This document shows, piece after piece, positions 17,884 to 26,767 of a stretch of 39,717 nt of DNA. Under the pieces are notes generated by a model. That model did not search any database. It was not told the DNA's origin and saw only the letters and a program-made list of their open reading frames with translations. The position numbers and the translations under genes were made by a program. Positions within the stretch are counted from its first letter, which is position 1; every line of letters starts with the position of its first letter. Source of the stretch: JAPSGM01 sp036556985 (lineage in GTDB: Bacteria > Chloroflexota > Limnocylindria > QHBO01); contig DATBIK010000099.1 of NCBI GenBank assembly GCA_036556985.1, positions 1 to 39,717 of the forward strand, written 5' to 3'.

Positions 17884-19170
17884 ATGGGCAGCCTGGCACG
17901 CCAGCTGAGGTTCGTCTTCCTCGGCACGGTCCTCGTGGTCGCCGCGTTCAGCACGGGGATCAACTTCCTCTTCTTCCTCGTCTATCTGTTGGGGGCCCTG
18001 CTCGTCGCGGCCTGGCTCTTCGCGCGCCGCGGCCTGCAGGGATTGCGCGCCGGCTACTACGTCATCAACCCCAGGGCACAGGTGGGCGAGGTGCTCCAGG
18101 CCATCTACCGCGTCGACAACGACACCAGCTGGGGGAAGCCGTGGGTCGAGCTCTGGAACGAGTCGACCCTGCCGGCGCCGCTCCCCGGGCGGGTGATCGG
18201 GGTGCGTGCCGGGGCCAGCCGCCAGTGGCTGGCCAAGGTGACGCTCCTTCGACGCGGCTCGTACCGGCTCGGCGCGCTCCGCGTCCGGACCGGCGACCCG
18301 TTCGGGCTGTTCACGACCGAGATGGTGGTGGGGCAGCCGACCTGGGTCGTCGTCTTCCCCAAGGTGCATGCGCTGCCGCACTGGCGCCTGCCGCCCTCCC
18401 CCGTGGACGGGACGCAGCCCTCGCGACGCCGCTACGAGGCCACCAGCCCGCTCGTGCGCACCATCCGGCCCTACACGCACGGTGATGCGATCAACCGCAT
18501 CCACTGGCTGTCGAGCGTGCGCCATGGAGAGCTCCAGGTGAAGGAGTTCGACCTCGAGCAGACCGCGGATCTGTGGATCGTGCTCGACCTCGATCGTGCG
18601 GCGCATGCCGGGAGCGGAGACGGCTCGTCGGTCGAGGCGGCCGTGAGCGCCGCAGCCTCGATCGCGGTCCAGACGCTCTCCGAGAACCGCGCCGTGGGAC
18701 TGACCGTTTCCAGCCGGCGGCAGCACGTCCTCCAGCCCGACCGTGGCACGCGGGTTGAGCAGAAGATCCTCCATCTGCTCGCGAACGTGCAGGCCGATGG
18801 CTCGCGGCCGCTTGCCGAGGTGCTGCTGAACACCCTGCCGCAGCTGCGGCGCGGCATGACCCTGTGTCTCGTCACCGCCTCGACCGACCGGGAGTGGGCA
18901 CGCGCCCTTGCCTCCCTGCGCCGCCGCGGTGTGGCGACTGTCGTCGTGCTCCTCGACCGATTCGCCTTCGAGGCGCCGCGGCCGACCGACGATGCATCCG
19001 GGGGCGCGGGGATGCCCGGTGAGCCGTCGGAGCCGCCCGAGCCGGAGGGGCGTGCCGAGCTGAGCGCCCTGCGACACGCCCTCGCCGAGTACGACATCGG
19101 CTATTACGCAGTCGGACCGGGCGAGGACCTCGGATTGGCGCTCGGCGGGCGGGAGCGGGTCCGTGCCTGA
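17884..19170 (+). CDS. DUF58 domain membrane protein (VWA-like)
   Basis: 428 residues. Two N-terminal membrane helices (~13-32 and ~36-54) are followed by an exposed beta-rich region. The DUF58 core (~195-260) then begins with a RPYTHGDAINRIHW motif and a DLWIVLDLDR strand resembling the start of a VWA domain. The metal-site DxSxS of true VWA domains is not kept (DLDRA). DUF58 proteins are genetically linked to MoxR ATPases and are thought to be their clients. The C-terminal ~60 residues are hydrophilic. It starts 21 bp after moxR and overlaps the next gene by 8 bp, so the trio is surely one transcription unit. Confidence 0.93.
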   Translation: MGSLARQLRFVFLGTVLVVAAFSTGINFLFFLVYLLGALLVAAWLFARRGLQGLRAGYYVINPRAQVGEVLQAIYRVDNDTSWGKPWVELWNESTLPAPLPGRVIGVRAGASRQWLAKVTLLRRGSYRLGALRVRTGDPFGLFTTEMVVGQPTWVVVFPKVHALPHWRLPPSPVDGTQPSRRRYEATSPLVRTIRPYTHGDAINRIHWLSSVRHGELQVKEFDLEQTADLWIVLDLDRAAHAGSGDGSSVEAAVSAAASIAVQTLSENRAVGLTVSSRRQHVLQPDRGTRVEQKILHLLANVQADGSRPLAEVLLNTLPQLRRGMTLCLVTASTDREWARALASLRRRGVATVVVLLDRFAFEAPRPTDDASGGAGMPGEPSEPPEPEGRAELSALRHALAEYDIGYYAVGPGEDLGLALGGRERVRA

Positions 19171-21505
19171 GTGGCTGCAGCGTTACGCGCGACCGCGGGA
19201 GGGCTGGCTGGCGCTCGCGCTGCTCATCGTCATGCTCCTCAGCCTGGGCTGGTCGGTCCAGCGCACCGGCTGGATCGACGAGACCGAGTTCATCGTGCCG
19301 ATCGCCCTCTACGCCGTCTGCCTCGGCGCCATCCTGGGCCTGACGCGTCTCTCGGTCGTCCTCGTCGTGCCGATCAGCGCGCTCGTCGGCGCCGGCCTCC
19401 TGCTGTGGGCCGTCGGCGGTGAGTACTTCCCCCGGGCGTCGCAGGCCGGCCGCATCCTGCTCCTCCGCGACGAGACCTTCGACTGGCTAGTCAGCCTCCT
19501 CGACCGCGGGTTCGCGGCCCAGTTCGTCCCGTATGCGCTCGGCTTCGGCATCGTCATGTGGGTCACCGCCTTCATGGCCGGCTACGCGGTGTACCGCCAC
19601 CACCGGGTCCTCGACGCGATCCTCCTCGTCGGCGCGGCGCTCATCGGGAACATGTCGGCCACCATCGCCGACCTGTTCGGCTACCTCGTGCTGTTCATGC
19701 TCGCCGCGCTCCTGCTCTGGCTGCGCGCGGCCCTCATCGGCAAGGAGGAGGGCTGGCAGCGGCGCCGGGTGAACGAGAACGCGGAGGTGCCGGCGGCGAT
19801 CATGCGCTCCGGCGTGCTGTTCATCGCCGGCAGCATCGCGCTGGCCTGGGTGCTCACCAGCGTGGCGGTCGCCGCGCCGCTCACCGCGGTGTGGAACAAC
19901 CTCGACGGCCTGTGGCGCGACGCCCGCAACCAGCTGGATGCGGTCTTCGGCGGCCTGTCGAACCCCGAGGCGCGGATCAGCGGCGCCACCTTCGGCAACG
20001 GCTTCTCGATCGACGGCTCGTTCGTCAGCAGCGAGTCGCCGGTGCTCACCATCGCCGCACCGCGCAACTTCTACCTGCGCACCGCGACGTACGACCGCTA
20101 CACGGGCAGCGGCTTCGTGCGCAGCTCGGCGGAGGAGCGCCGCGTCCCGGCGGGGGAGCTCCTCTTCCCGGACTACACGCCCGAGCAGCCGCTCATCGCC
20201 GACGCGTTCGACCTCGAGACGGTGTCGATCGTCCATCTGAAGTCAACCGGAGGCGCGATCTTCACGCCCGGCTACCCGGTGCAGGTCAGCGTCCCGAGCG
20301 TCGTGCTCGAGACGGGAGGGGAGCCATTCATCGGCGGCCTCGAGTCCGCGTCGTCGGTGCCGGCCGGGACGGGGTACGTGGTCACCGCCCTCGTCAGCCG
20401 GGCCACCCAGGCGCAGCTCGGGTCGGCGGGCCAGGACTATCCGCCCGAGATCGTGGAGCGCTATCTCGACCTCCCGGCCGGGGTGACGACCCGCACGCGC
20501 GACCTCGCCCTGCAGATCGTGGATGGCGCCGAGACACCCTTCGAGATGGCGGAGCGGCTCGCCGACTTCCTGCGGACGAGCGATGAGTTCAGGTACGAGA
20601 CCACCGCGACCACGCCCGACGATCCGAACGCCGACATCGTCGACTTCTTCCTGTTCGACCCGGAGGGCCGGATCGGCTACTGCGAGTACTACGCCACCAC
20701 CATGGCGGTCATGGCACGGACGCTCGGGCTGCCGTCGCGCGTGGCCGTCGGGTACGCGCCGGGCGAGCCGCAGTCGACCGTGGGACCCGACCGTGAGTCG
20801 AATGTCTACCTCGTCCGCGACGGCAACGCTCACGCCTGGGCAGAGGTCTACTTCCCCGGCTACGGCTGGGAGCGTTTCGAGGCGACGAAGACAATCGCGC
20901 CGGTGACCCGGCTGGCCGGCAACGCGCCGAGCGGGCCGAACGGCAGCCCCGGTGCCGTGCCGACCTTCCCCCCACGCCTCGACCCCGACGACCGCGGCAA
21001 CATCAGCGAGCTCGAGTCGTTCGCGCCCGCTCCCGAGGGCTTCGGGCCGAACGATGCCGGCCCGCCGCCCGAGACGCGCGGTGGCAACCTCATCCTCATC
21101 GTGGGCATCGTGGCCGCCCTCCTCCTGTTCGCGGCGTGGCGGCTGCGCCGGGTGCGGCGCCGGCTCCGCTTCCTGGCCCCCGGCGAGCGGCAGTGGGTGC
21201 GTCTCGCGCTCGCCGCCGACCGAGCGGGCGTCTCGCAGCGCCCGAACGAGACGATCTACGAGTATGCCTCGTGGCTCGAGGAGCAGATCCCGCAGCATCG
21301 GCCCGCCATCCGGACCATCGCCGACGGCAAGGTCTGGCAGAGCTACTCGGGTCGCTCGATCTCCGGGCAGGCGCTCGCGCGCATCGAGGCGGCATGGAAA
21401 CGCCTCCAGCTGCCAATGCTGTGGCTGGCCGTCAGGCGGCGGCTGTCGGGCCTGATCCCGTCGATCCGGCGTGCGGATCCGGCCTCGCGCGACCGGGCCG
21501 GCTAG
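19163..21505 (+). CDS. Transglutaminase-like membrane protein (TgpA-type, with DUF4129-like tail)
   Basis: 780 residues. An N-terminal multi-helix membrane region (~15-240) is followed by an exterior domain, a transglutaminase core and another membrane helix (~640-662). A cytoplasmic tail with DUF4129-like pattern (ETIYEYASWLEE) closes it. Core residues are Cys507 in GYCEYYA and His557 in NAHAWAEVYF. The third triad position, usually Asp in a DPT-like motif, reads Glu573 (RFEAT). MoxR-DUF58-transglutaminase trios are common, and the transglutaminase is suggested to modify cell-surface protein or peptidoglycan-linked substrates; the true substrate is unknown. The GTG at 19163 lies inside the DUF58 gene. 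Its stop shares CTAG with the convergent phosphatase gene. Confidence 0.92.
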   Translation: MPEWLQRYARPREGWLALALLIVMLLSLGWSVQRTGWIDETEFIVPIALYAVCLGAILGLTRLSVVLVVPISALVGAGLLLWAVGGEYFPRASQAGRILLLRDETFDWLVSLLDRGFAAQFVPYALGFGIVMWVTAFMAGYAVYRHHRVLDAILLVGAALIGNMSATIADLFGYLVLFMLAALLLWLRAALIGKEEGWQRRRVNENAEVPAAIMRSGVLFIAGSIALAWVLTSVAVAAPLTAVWNNLDGLWRDARNQLDAVFGGLSNPEARISGATFGNGFSIDGSFVSSESPVLTIAAPRNFYLRTATYDRYTGSGFVRSSAEERRVPAGELLFPDYTPEQPLIADAFDLETVSIVHLKSTGGAIFTPGYPVQVSVPSVVLETGGEPFIGGLESASSVPAGTGYVVTALVSRATQAQLGSAGQDYPPEIVERYLDLPAGVTTRTRDLALQIVDGAETPFEMAERLADFLRTSDEFRYETTATTPDDPNADIVDFFLFDPEGRIGYCEYYATTMAVMARTLGLPSRVAVGYAPGEPQSTVGPDRESNVYLVRDGNAHAWAEVYFPGYGWERFEATKTIAPVTRLAGNAPSGPNGSPGAVPTFPPRLDPDDRGNISELESFAPAPEGFGPNDAGPPPETRGGNLILIVGIVAALLLFAAWRLRRVRRRLRFLAPGERQWVRLALAADRAGVSQRPNETIYEYASWLEEQIPQHRPAIRTIADGKVWQSYSGRSISGQALARIEAAWKRLQLPMLWLAVRRRLSGLIPSIRRADPASRDRAG

Positions 21506-22176
21506 AGGGCGAGCGGCTCCCCCTCCGACTCGTCGACGTGCTGTGCGGTGCGGCCGAGCAGGTGGGCGGTGTCGTTCCAGCGCACGACGAGCCACGGCTC
21601 GCCGGCCGTGTCCCGGCGGAGCTCCGAGAGCGAGGCGTTGTCGACGTCCATCGCCCACGCCAGCCGGGGCGCCAGGTCCAGGAGATGCCGTGCGACGAGC
21701 CGCAGGATGCCGCCGTGCGAGACGAGGCAGGCGACCGGGGCGGGCTCCCGGGCCACGTCGTCGAGAAGGCTGGCCACGCGGGCGAGGGCGCCCTCGATCG
21801 TCTCCGCGCCCGGCGGCTGCTCCTCGCCGGCCCGGGCGCGCCAGGCCGCGTAGCGGTCCGCGTCCTCGACCGAAAGCTCGGCATGGGTGCGCCCCTCCCA
21901 CTCGCCCTGCCCGATCTCCATGAGCCGATCATCCGCGCGCGGCGATGTCGATCCGGCGGTAACCGCTGCCAGGGACGCGGCGGTGTCAGCAGCGCGGGCG
22001 AGCGGCGAGGTCGTGATCGCGAGGCCGTCGAGCGCCATCCCGGCCATGCGCTCGCCGAGGAGGCGCGCCTCGAGCCGGCCCTCGTCGGCCAGCGGCGCGT
22101 CGCGGTGGCCCTGGAAACGGCCCTCCCGATTCCAGGTGGTGACCCCGTGGCGGACGAGGAGGAGCCGGTCCGTCAC
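21502..22176 (-). CDS. Histidine phosphatase family protein (phosphoglycerate mutase-like)
   Basis: 224 residues. The catalytic RHG motif lies at residues 9-11 (VRHGVTTWN), the family motif FQGHRDAPL follows, an acidic catalytic residue lies in MEIGQGEWEG (~87), and the second histidine is His154 in SHGG. These enzymes remove phosphate through a phosphohistidine; the substrate cannot be told from sequence and could be a phosphosugar, alpha-ribazole phosphate or a phosphorylated amino-acid intermediate. The GTG at 22176 overlaps the aminotransferase stop by 4 bp (GTGA) and begins two residues before the conserved strand. Coupling to an aminotransferase may hint at a phosphoserine-like step, but that is speculation. 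Confidence 0.93.
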   Translation of the reverse strand: MTDRLLLVRHGVTTWNREGRFQGHRDAPLADEGRLEARLLGERMAGMALDGLAITTSPLARAADTAASLAAVTAGSTSPRADDRLMEIGQGEWEGRTHAELSVEDADRYAAWRARAGEEQPPGAETIEGALARVASLLDDVAREPAPVACLVSHGGILRLVARHLLDLAPRLAWAMDVDNASLSELRRDTAGEPWLVVRWNDTAHLLGRTAQHVDESEGEPLAL

Positions 22177-23327
22177 CGCGCCGCGGCGGGTGCCCCGGCG
22201 GCGCGCAGCGTTGCGTCGGCCGCCGCCGCCGGGTCGACCTCGCGGCCGGCGTCGCGCATCACCTCGCCCATGACGCGCACGGCGGAGGCGAGATCGTCGG
22301 GCTCGACCATGCCCATGTGGCCGAAACGCAGGATCCTGCCGACCATCTGCCCCTGCCCGCCGGCCACGACGAGGCCGCGACGACGCATCTCGGCGTTGAA
22401 GGGGCCCCATTCCAGGTCCTCCGGCAACCAGGCTGCCGTCACCGTCGCCGACCGATGCCCTTCAGGCGCCACGAGCCGCAGCCCGAGCGTCTCGAGGCCG
22501 GCCTGGGCGCCCGCTGCCACCGCGGCATGCCGGGCCCAGGTCGCCTCCCGCCCCTCGGTGATGAGGCGGCGCACGCCGACGCGCAGGCCGAAGAGCACGG
22601 CCACCGCCGGCGTCCAGGGCGTCTGGCCCTTCTCCGCCCAGCGGCGGGCCTCGGCGAAATCGAAGTAGTAGCGCGGCATGCGCGCCTCGGACTCCGCCGC
22701 CCGGGCGCGTTCGCCCACGATTGCGATCCCGATCCCCGGCGAGGCCATCCAGGCCTTCTGGCTGGCGCTCACGACGAGGTCGATGCCCCAAACATCGGTC
22801 TCGAAGGGCATGGCGCCGAGCCCGCTGATGCCGTCGACGATGACAAGCGGGTCGCCGGGCGCGTCGTGGACGGTGGCCACGAGCTCGCGAAGCGGGTTCG
22901 CCACCCCGGTCGACGTCTCGTTGTGGGTGAGGAGGACGGCCCGGTACGGCTCGGCTCCGGCCAAGCGCGCGCGCAGCTCGTCCGGGTCGGCGGGGTTGCC
23001 CCATTCGACCGACAGGCGCTCGACGGCGGCACCGTAGCGCTCGGCGATGTCCGCGAAGCGATCGCCGAAGGAGCCGATGCTGACCGCCAGCACCCGGTCG
23101 CCGGGGGACAGCGCGTTCACGACCGCGGCCTCCATGGCCCCGGTGCCCGACGCGGTGAGGAGCAGCACCTCGTTCCGGGTGGCGACGAGCTCGCCGATGC
23201 CGGCGCTGATCTCTCCGAGCATCTCGCCGAACTCGGTGCCGCGATGGTCGATCATCGGCGCCGCCTGCGCCGCGCGCACGTCGTCGGGGATCGGCGTGGG
23301 CCCCGGGATGCGGAGGTTGTGCTGCAT
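22173..23327 (-). CDS. Class V aminotransferase (serine/alanine--glyoxylate type)
   Basis: 384-residue PLP enzyme. The PLP lysine is Lys191 in SASQKAWM, with the PLP-ring Asp165 in VDGISGLG; LLTASGTGAME forms the phosphate-binding loop. The short start RIPGPTPIP and the GTEFGEML segment match the serine-pyruvate/alanine-glyoxylate/phosphoserine-like branch of the class. Exact donor and acceptor cannot be fixed. The ATG at 23327 is chosen over upstream in-frame starts because it lies 7 nt after a TATGAT -10 and gives the family's usual beginning; the longer reading would run into the divergent rarA gene. Translation of the phosphatase gene is coupled to its end. Confidence 0.93.
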   Translation of the reverse strand: MQHNLRIPGPTPIPDDVRAAQAAPMIDHRGTEFGEMLGEISAGIGELVATRNEVLLLTASGTGAMEAAVVNALSPGDRVLAVSIGSFGDRFADIAERYGAAVERLSVEWGNPADPDELRARLAGAEPYRAVLLTHNETSTGVANPLRELVATVHDAPGDPLVIVDGISGLGAMPFETDVWGIDLVVSASQKAWMASPGIGIAIVGERARAAESEARMPRYYFDFAEARRWAEKGQTPWTPAVAVLFGLRVGVRRLITEGREATWARHAAVAAGAQAGLETLGLRLVAPEGHRSATVTAAWLPEDLEWGPFNAEMRRRGLVVAGGQGQMVGRILRFGHMGMVEPDDLASAVRVMGEVMRDAGREVDPAAAADATLRAAGAPAAAR

Positions 23328-23334
23328 GGCGCGC

Positions 23335-23342
23335 ATCATAAT
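23335..23342. promoter_or_regulatory. Shared -10 region of the aminotransferase/rarA divergent pair
   Basis: The octamer ATCATAAT contains TATGAT on the reverse strand (23340-23335) and CATAAT on the forward strand (23337-23342). The reverse hexamer is 7 nt from its ATG; the forward one predicts a start near 23349, just before the rarA ATG at 23362. The entire intergenic region is 34 bp. Confidence 0.5.
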
Positions 23343-23361
23343 CGTGCCATGGGATGCGCCG

Positions 23362-24708
<1,347 letters not shown>

Positions 24709-24738
24709 CCTTCTCAGGGTGGGCAACGAGCGTGCGGC

Positions 24739-24910
24739 CAGCACGTGAATGGCTACAGGGCCACTCTGGAGACCGTCGACAGCCTCTCCTGGTCCAGATG
24801 GCGTCCACGGAACGTCCCTTACCGTGATGCCCAGCCCTTCACCTGCTCGAACCGGGCGGAGGGCTGTCGACAGGGGCTGAAACCCACGCCACATAGCCCT
24901 ACCGGTGCTG
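24739..24910. ncRNA. Candidate structured RNA, possibly 6S-like
   Basis: This gene-free stretch next to rarA is visibly less GC-rich than its neighbours and folds well on paper. A 14-bp stem with one bulged base pairs 24775-24789 with 24858-24871 (core GTCGACAGCC/GGCTGTCGAC). Inside it are a hairpin of 24801-24810 with 24822-24830 and a short GCCC/GGGC helix (24834-24837 with 24854-24857). Outside it an open loop (24762-24774 opposite 24872-24895, the latter able to form a GGG/CCC hairpin) is closed by AGGGC/GCCCT and CAGCAC/GTGCTG. A long rod with a central bubble resembles 6S RNA, which in some bacteria lies near rarA; family and strand are inference. No terminator or clear promoter is seen. 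Confidence 0.35.
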
Positions 24911-24937
24911 AGGCGTGGCCGTGGCCGGGAGCCAGAC

Positions 24938-25360
24938 CTAGGACGGACCGATGCCCAGCACGTTCACGGCGAGGACCGCGACCGCCAGCAGGACGGCGAG
25001 CACCACCAGCAGGACGCCGATGTTGCGCAGGTCGCGCAGGACGTAGTGGTACTCGGCCGCCGCCCGCTCGCCGAGCCGCGACGGCCCTCCACCGGCGCCA
25101 TAGACGAAGTCGCTCGTCCGGGCGCGCACCGTCGGCCGGCGCCCGCCGACGTTTTCCGGCCGGCTGCCGGGCGGTGGCGTGGAGGCGCGGAGCTCGGCAT
25201 CGGCCTTCTCGAACGCGTCCGAGGGGCCGACGTCGGATGCCGCGACGGCCTCGCCGGAGTCCGCGGGTCGCGTGTCGCGCTGCGGCTGCGGCGCCGACCG
25301 CTGCGCGGCCTTGCGCTGTCGCGAGCGTCGGCTGGCGGCCTTCCCACCTCGTCGGGCCAT
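24938..25360 (-). CDS. Unknown small membrane protein with basic N terminus
   Basis: 140 residues; no family recognised. The first ~27 residues are very rich in Arg, Lys and Ser, like a nucleic-acid-binding or disordered tail. A middle Ala/Pro/Glu-rich stretch follows, and a single strong membrane helix lies near the C terminus (~113-136), ending a few residues later. Orientation would place the basic part in the cytoplasm. GAGG lies 5 nt before the ATG at 25360, which fixes the start; an open extension further upstream is composed of the promoter region. It is divergent from the DUF4446 gene, with which it appears to share a symmetric -10 element. It may be a membrane anchor, but nothing specific can be said. 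Confidence 0.7.
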   Translation of the reverse strand: MARRGGKAASRRSRQRKAAQRSAPQPQRDTRPADSGEAVAASDVGPSDAFEKADAELRASTPPPGSRPENVGGRRPTVRARTSDFVYGAGGGPSRLGERAAAEYHYVLRDLRNIGVLLVVLAVLLAVAVLAVNVLGIGPS

Positions 25361-25418
25361 GGGATCCTCGAAGCGATTTCTCGGCGCGTGCAGCCACCGG
25401 GTGGCCGCGTGGGGACGG

Positions 25419-25425
25419 TATGATA
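25419..25425. promoter_or_regulatory. Shared symmetric -10 of the divergent pair 25360/25500
   Basis: The palindromic sequence GGTATGATACC (25417-25427) carries TATGAT on the forward strand (25419-25424) and TATCAT on the reverse (25425-25420). Predicted leaders are about 70 nt forward and 53 nt reverse. Confidence 0.45.
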
Positions 25426-25499
25426 CCAGCCCATCCGGGCCTGCCCGAACCGGCGCCCCGGCCGCCTCCACCCCGCCCGCACAGCCGGAGGGCCCGCCG

Positions 25500-26006
25500 A
25501 TGGACGAGCTGAACCGCCTCCTGACCGACAACCTCGTCCTGGTCGTGGGAGCCCTGGCGGCCATCCTCCTCGTCCTGCTGCTGTTCGTGATCGTCCAGTC
25601 CGTCCGCCTCGGCCGGGCGCTGCGCGACTATCGGACGCTCATGGGCGATGGACGCGCGGGATCGCTGGGGGATGCGCTCGAGGGGCACATCGGTCGGGTG
25701 GATGCCGTCGCGGAGCGGCTGCGCGAGATGGACGGCGTCCATGCCGCGCTCGAGCACCGGGCCCTGACCAGCCTGCAGCACATCGGCCTCGTGCGCTTCA
25801 ACCCGTTCGAGGACACCGGCTCCGACCAGAGCTTCGCGATCGCGCTGCTCGACGGGCAGCGCGACGGCATCGTCATCTCCAGCCTGCACGGGCGGGCGAA
25901 CACGCGTGTCTTCGCCAAGCCGGTCCAGGGCGGGACCTCGCCGCACGCCCTGTCGACGGAGGAGGAGCAGGCGATCCGCATCGCGGTGGCGGGCACCAGG
26001 TCCTGA
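25500..26006 (+). CDS. DUF4446 family protein
   Basis: 168 residues. One N-terminal membrane helix (~13-36) is followed by a charged segment (~55-80) with coiled-coil character and then the conserved DUF4446 block: VRFNPFEDTGSDQSFA and LLDGQRDGIVISSLHGR, then EEEQAI near the end. The block is strongly conserved in the family but its function is unknown; in some Firmicutes the gene lies near chromosome-partition or cell-cycle genes. GGAGGG (25487-25492) lies 7 nt before the ATG at 25500. The stop codon's TGA overlaps a CTG that could start the next reading frame, so the two may be coupled. Confidence 0.92.
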   Translation: MDELNRLLTDNLVLVVGALAAILLVLLLFVIVQSVRLGRALRDYRTLMGDGRAGSLGDALEGHIGRVDAVAERLREMDGVHAALEHRALTSLQHIGLVRFNPFEDTGSDQSFAIALLDGQRDGIVISSLHGRANTRVFAKPVQGGTSPHALSTEEEQAIRIAVAGTRS

Positions 26007-26041
26007 GCGAACCCGGACCGATCGACCCCGTCCAGCGCCGC

Positions 26042-26647
26042 GTGGCGGAGCGTCGCCTCCTCGACGGGCTGCGGCGGCTGCACCGGCGGGAACCGCTGCG
26101 TCCCGACGTGCGGCTGGACACCCTCATCGCGGCGGCCCGGTCGGCAACTCCGGCGCGGTCGCGCGGGCACCGTGGCAGCACCCCGCTCCTCCTCGATGAC
26201 GCGGAGCTGAAGGTGGTGGTCGATGGCCTGGCGGCCGACGGGCGGATCGTGCGCGACGGGCGCCGGGTGCGGCTGCCGGACCATGCCCCCGCGCTCGAGC
26301 CGGCGATGCTCGAGCGCGTCGAGCGGCTGCTGGCCGGGCTGCGGGAAGCGGGGCTCGAGCCGCCGCGGGTCGACGCGGTTGCGGCCCGCCTGGGGATCCC
26401 CGACGGCGTCGTGGAGCAGCTGCGCGCCAGCGGGGAGCTCGTCGCCCTGGCGCCGGGAATCGACCTGCCACGCGCCACGTGGCTCGAGGTCGGGGAACGG
26501 ATCGATCGGCTGACGGCGAGCGGCCCGCTCACCGTTGCGCGGGTCCGCGACCACCTCCGGACCTCCCGCCGCTTCGCCGATGCGGTGATCGCCCGTCGCC
26601 GCGCCGACCGCGCCGCGGTCAGGAAACGGCGAGGCCGAGGCGGCTGA
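26042..26647 (+). CDS. SelB C-terminal winged-helix-like protein without GTPase domain
   Basis: 201 residues resembling winged helices 2-4 of the selenocysteine elongation factor SelB. Residues ~3-80 contain LHRREPLRPDV and VRLPDHAPALEP; ~85-145 include LEPPRVDAVAARLG; ~146-190 end with LTVARVRDHLRTSRRFAD, close to SelB's RNA-binding last module. The GTPase, translation-factor domains and first winged helix are missing, and the very end is degenerate and Arg-rich. No selA, selD or tRNA-Sec is in the window. It may be a decayed selB remnant or a free-standing RNA-binding protein. The frame is open back to a CTG at 26003 that overlaps the DUF4446 stop; with a weak ribosome site there, the GTG at 26042 is listed. 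Confidence 0.6.
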   Translation: MAERRLLDGLRRLHRREPLRPDVRLDTLIAAARSATPARSRGHRGSTPLLLDDAELKVVVDGLAADGRIVRDGRRVRLPDHAPALEPAMLERVERLLAGLREAGLEPPRVDAVAARLGIPDGVVEQLRASGELVALAPGIDLPRATWLEVGERIDRLTASGPLTVARVRDHLRTSRRFADAVIARRRADRAAVRKRRGRGG

Positions 26648-26754
26648 GCACCTCGTCCGCGGACGGAAGATCGTCGCCGTTCACGAGCGTCGCGTCGCGA
26701 CACGCAACCTGTCCGATAAGCGCGCGATAACGGTCCGGTGAATGCCCTCTGGTC

Positions 26755-26760
26755 TACCAT
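26755..26760 (+). promoter_or_regulatory. -10 element for the helicase-nuclease gene (leaderless)
   Basis: TACCAT is followed by exactly 7 nt and an in-frame GTG at 26768, the spacing seen at other leaderless starts in this window. This argues for 26768 rather than the upstream GTG at 26738, which lies before the hexamer. Confidence 0.45.
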
Positions 26761-26767
26761 CGAGGAC

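Noticed and set aside
23047..23361. Extended rarA start inside the divergent aminotransferase
   Set aside because: It would lie opposite a well-conserved enzyme and before the shared promoter; the added residues show no AAA+ similarity.
24709..24937. tRNA or SRP RNA
   Set aside because: A GGTTCGA-like T-loop appears on the reverse strand but no matching T stem, anticodon arm or acceptor stem can be drawn; the SRP GGAAG-type loop is missing.
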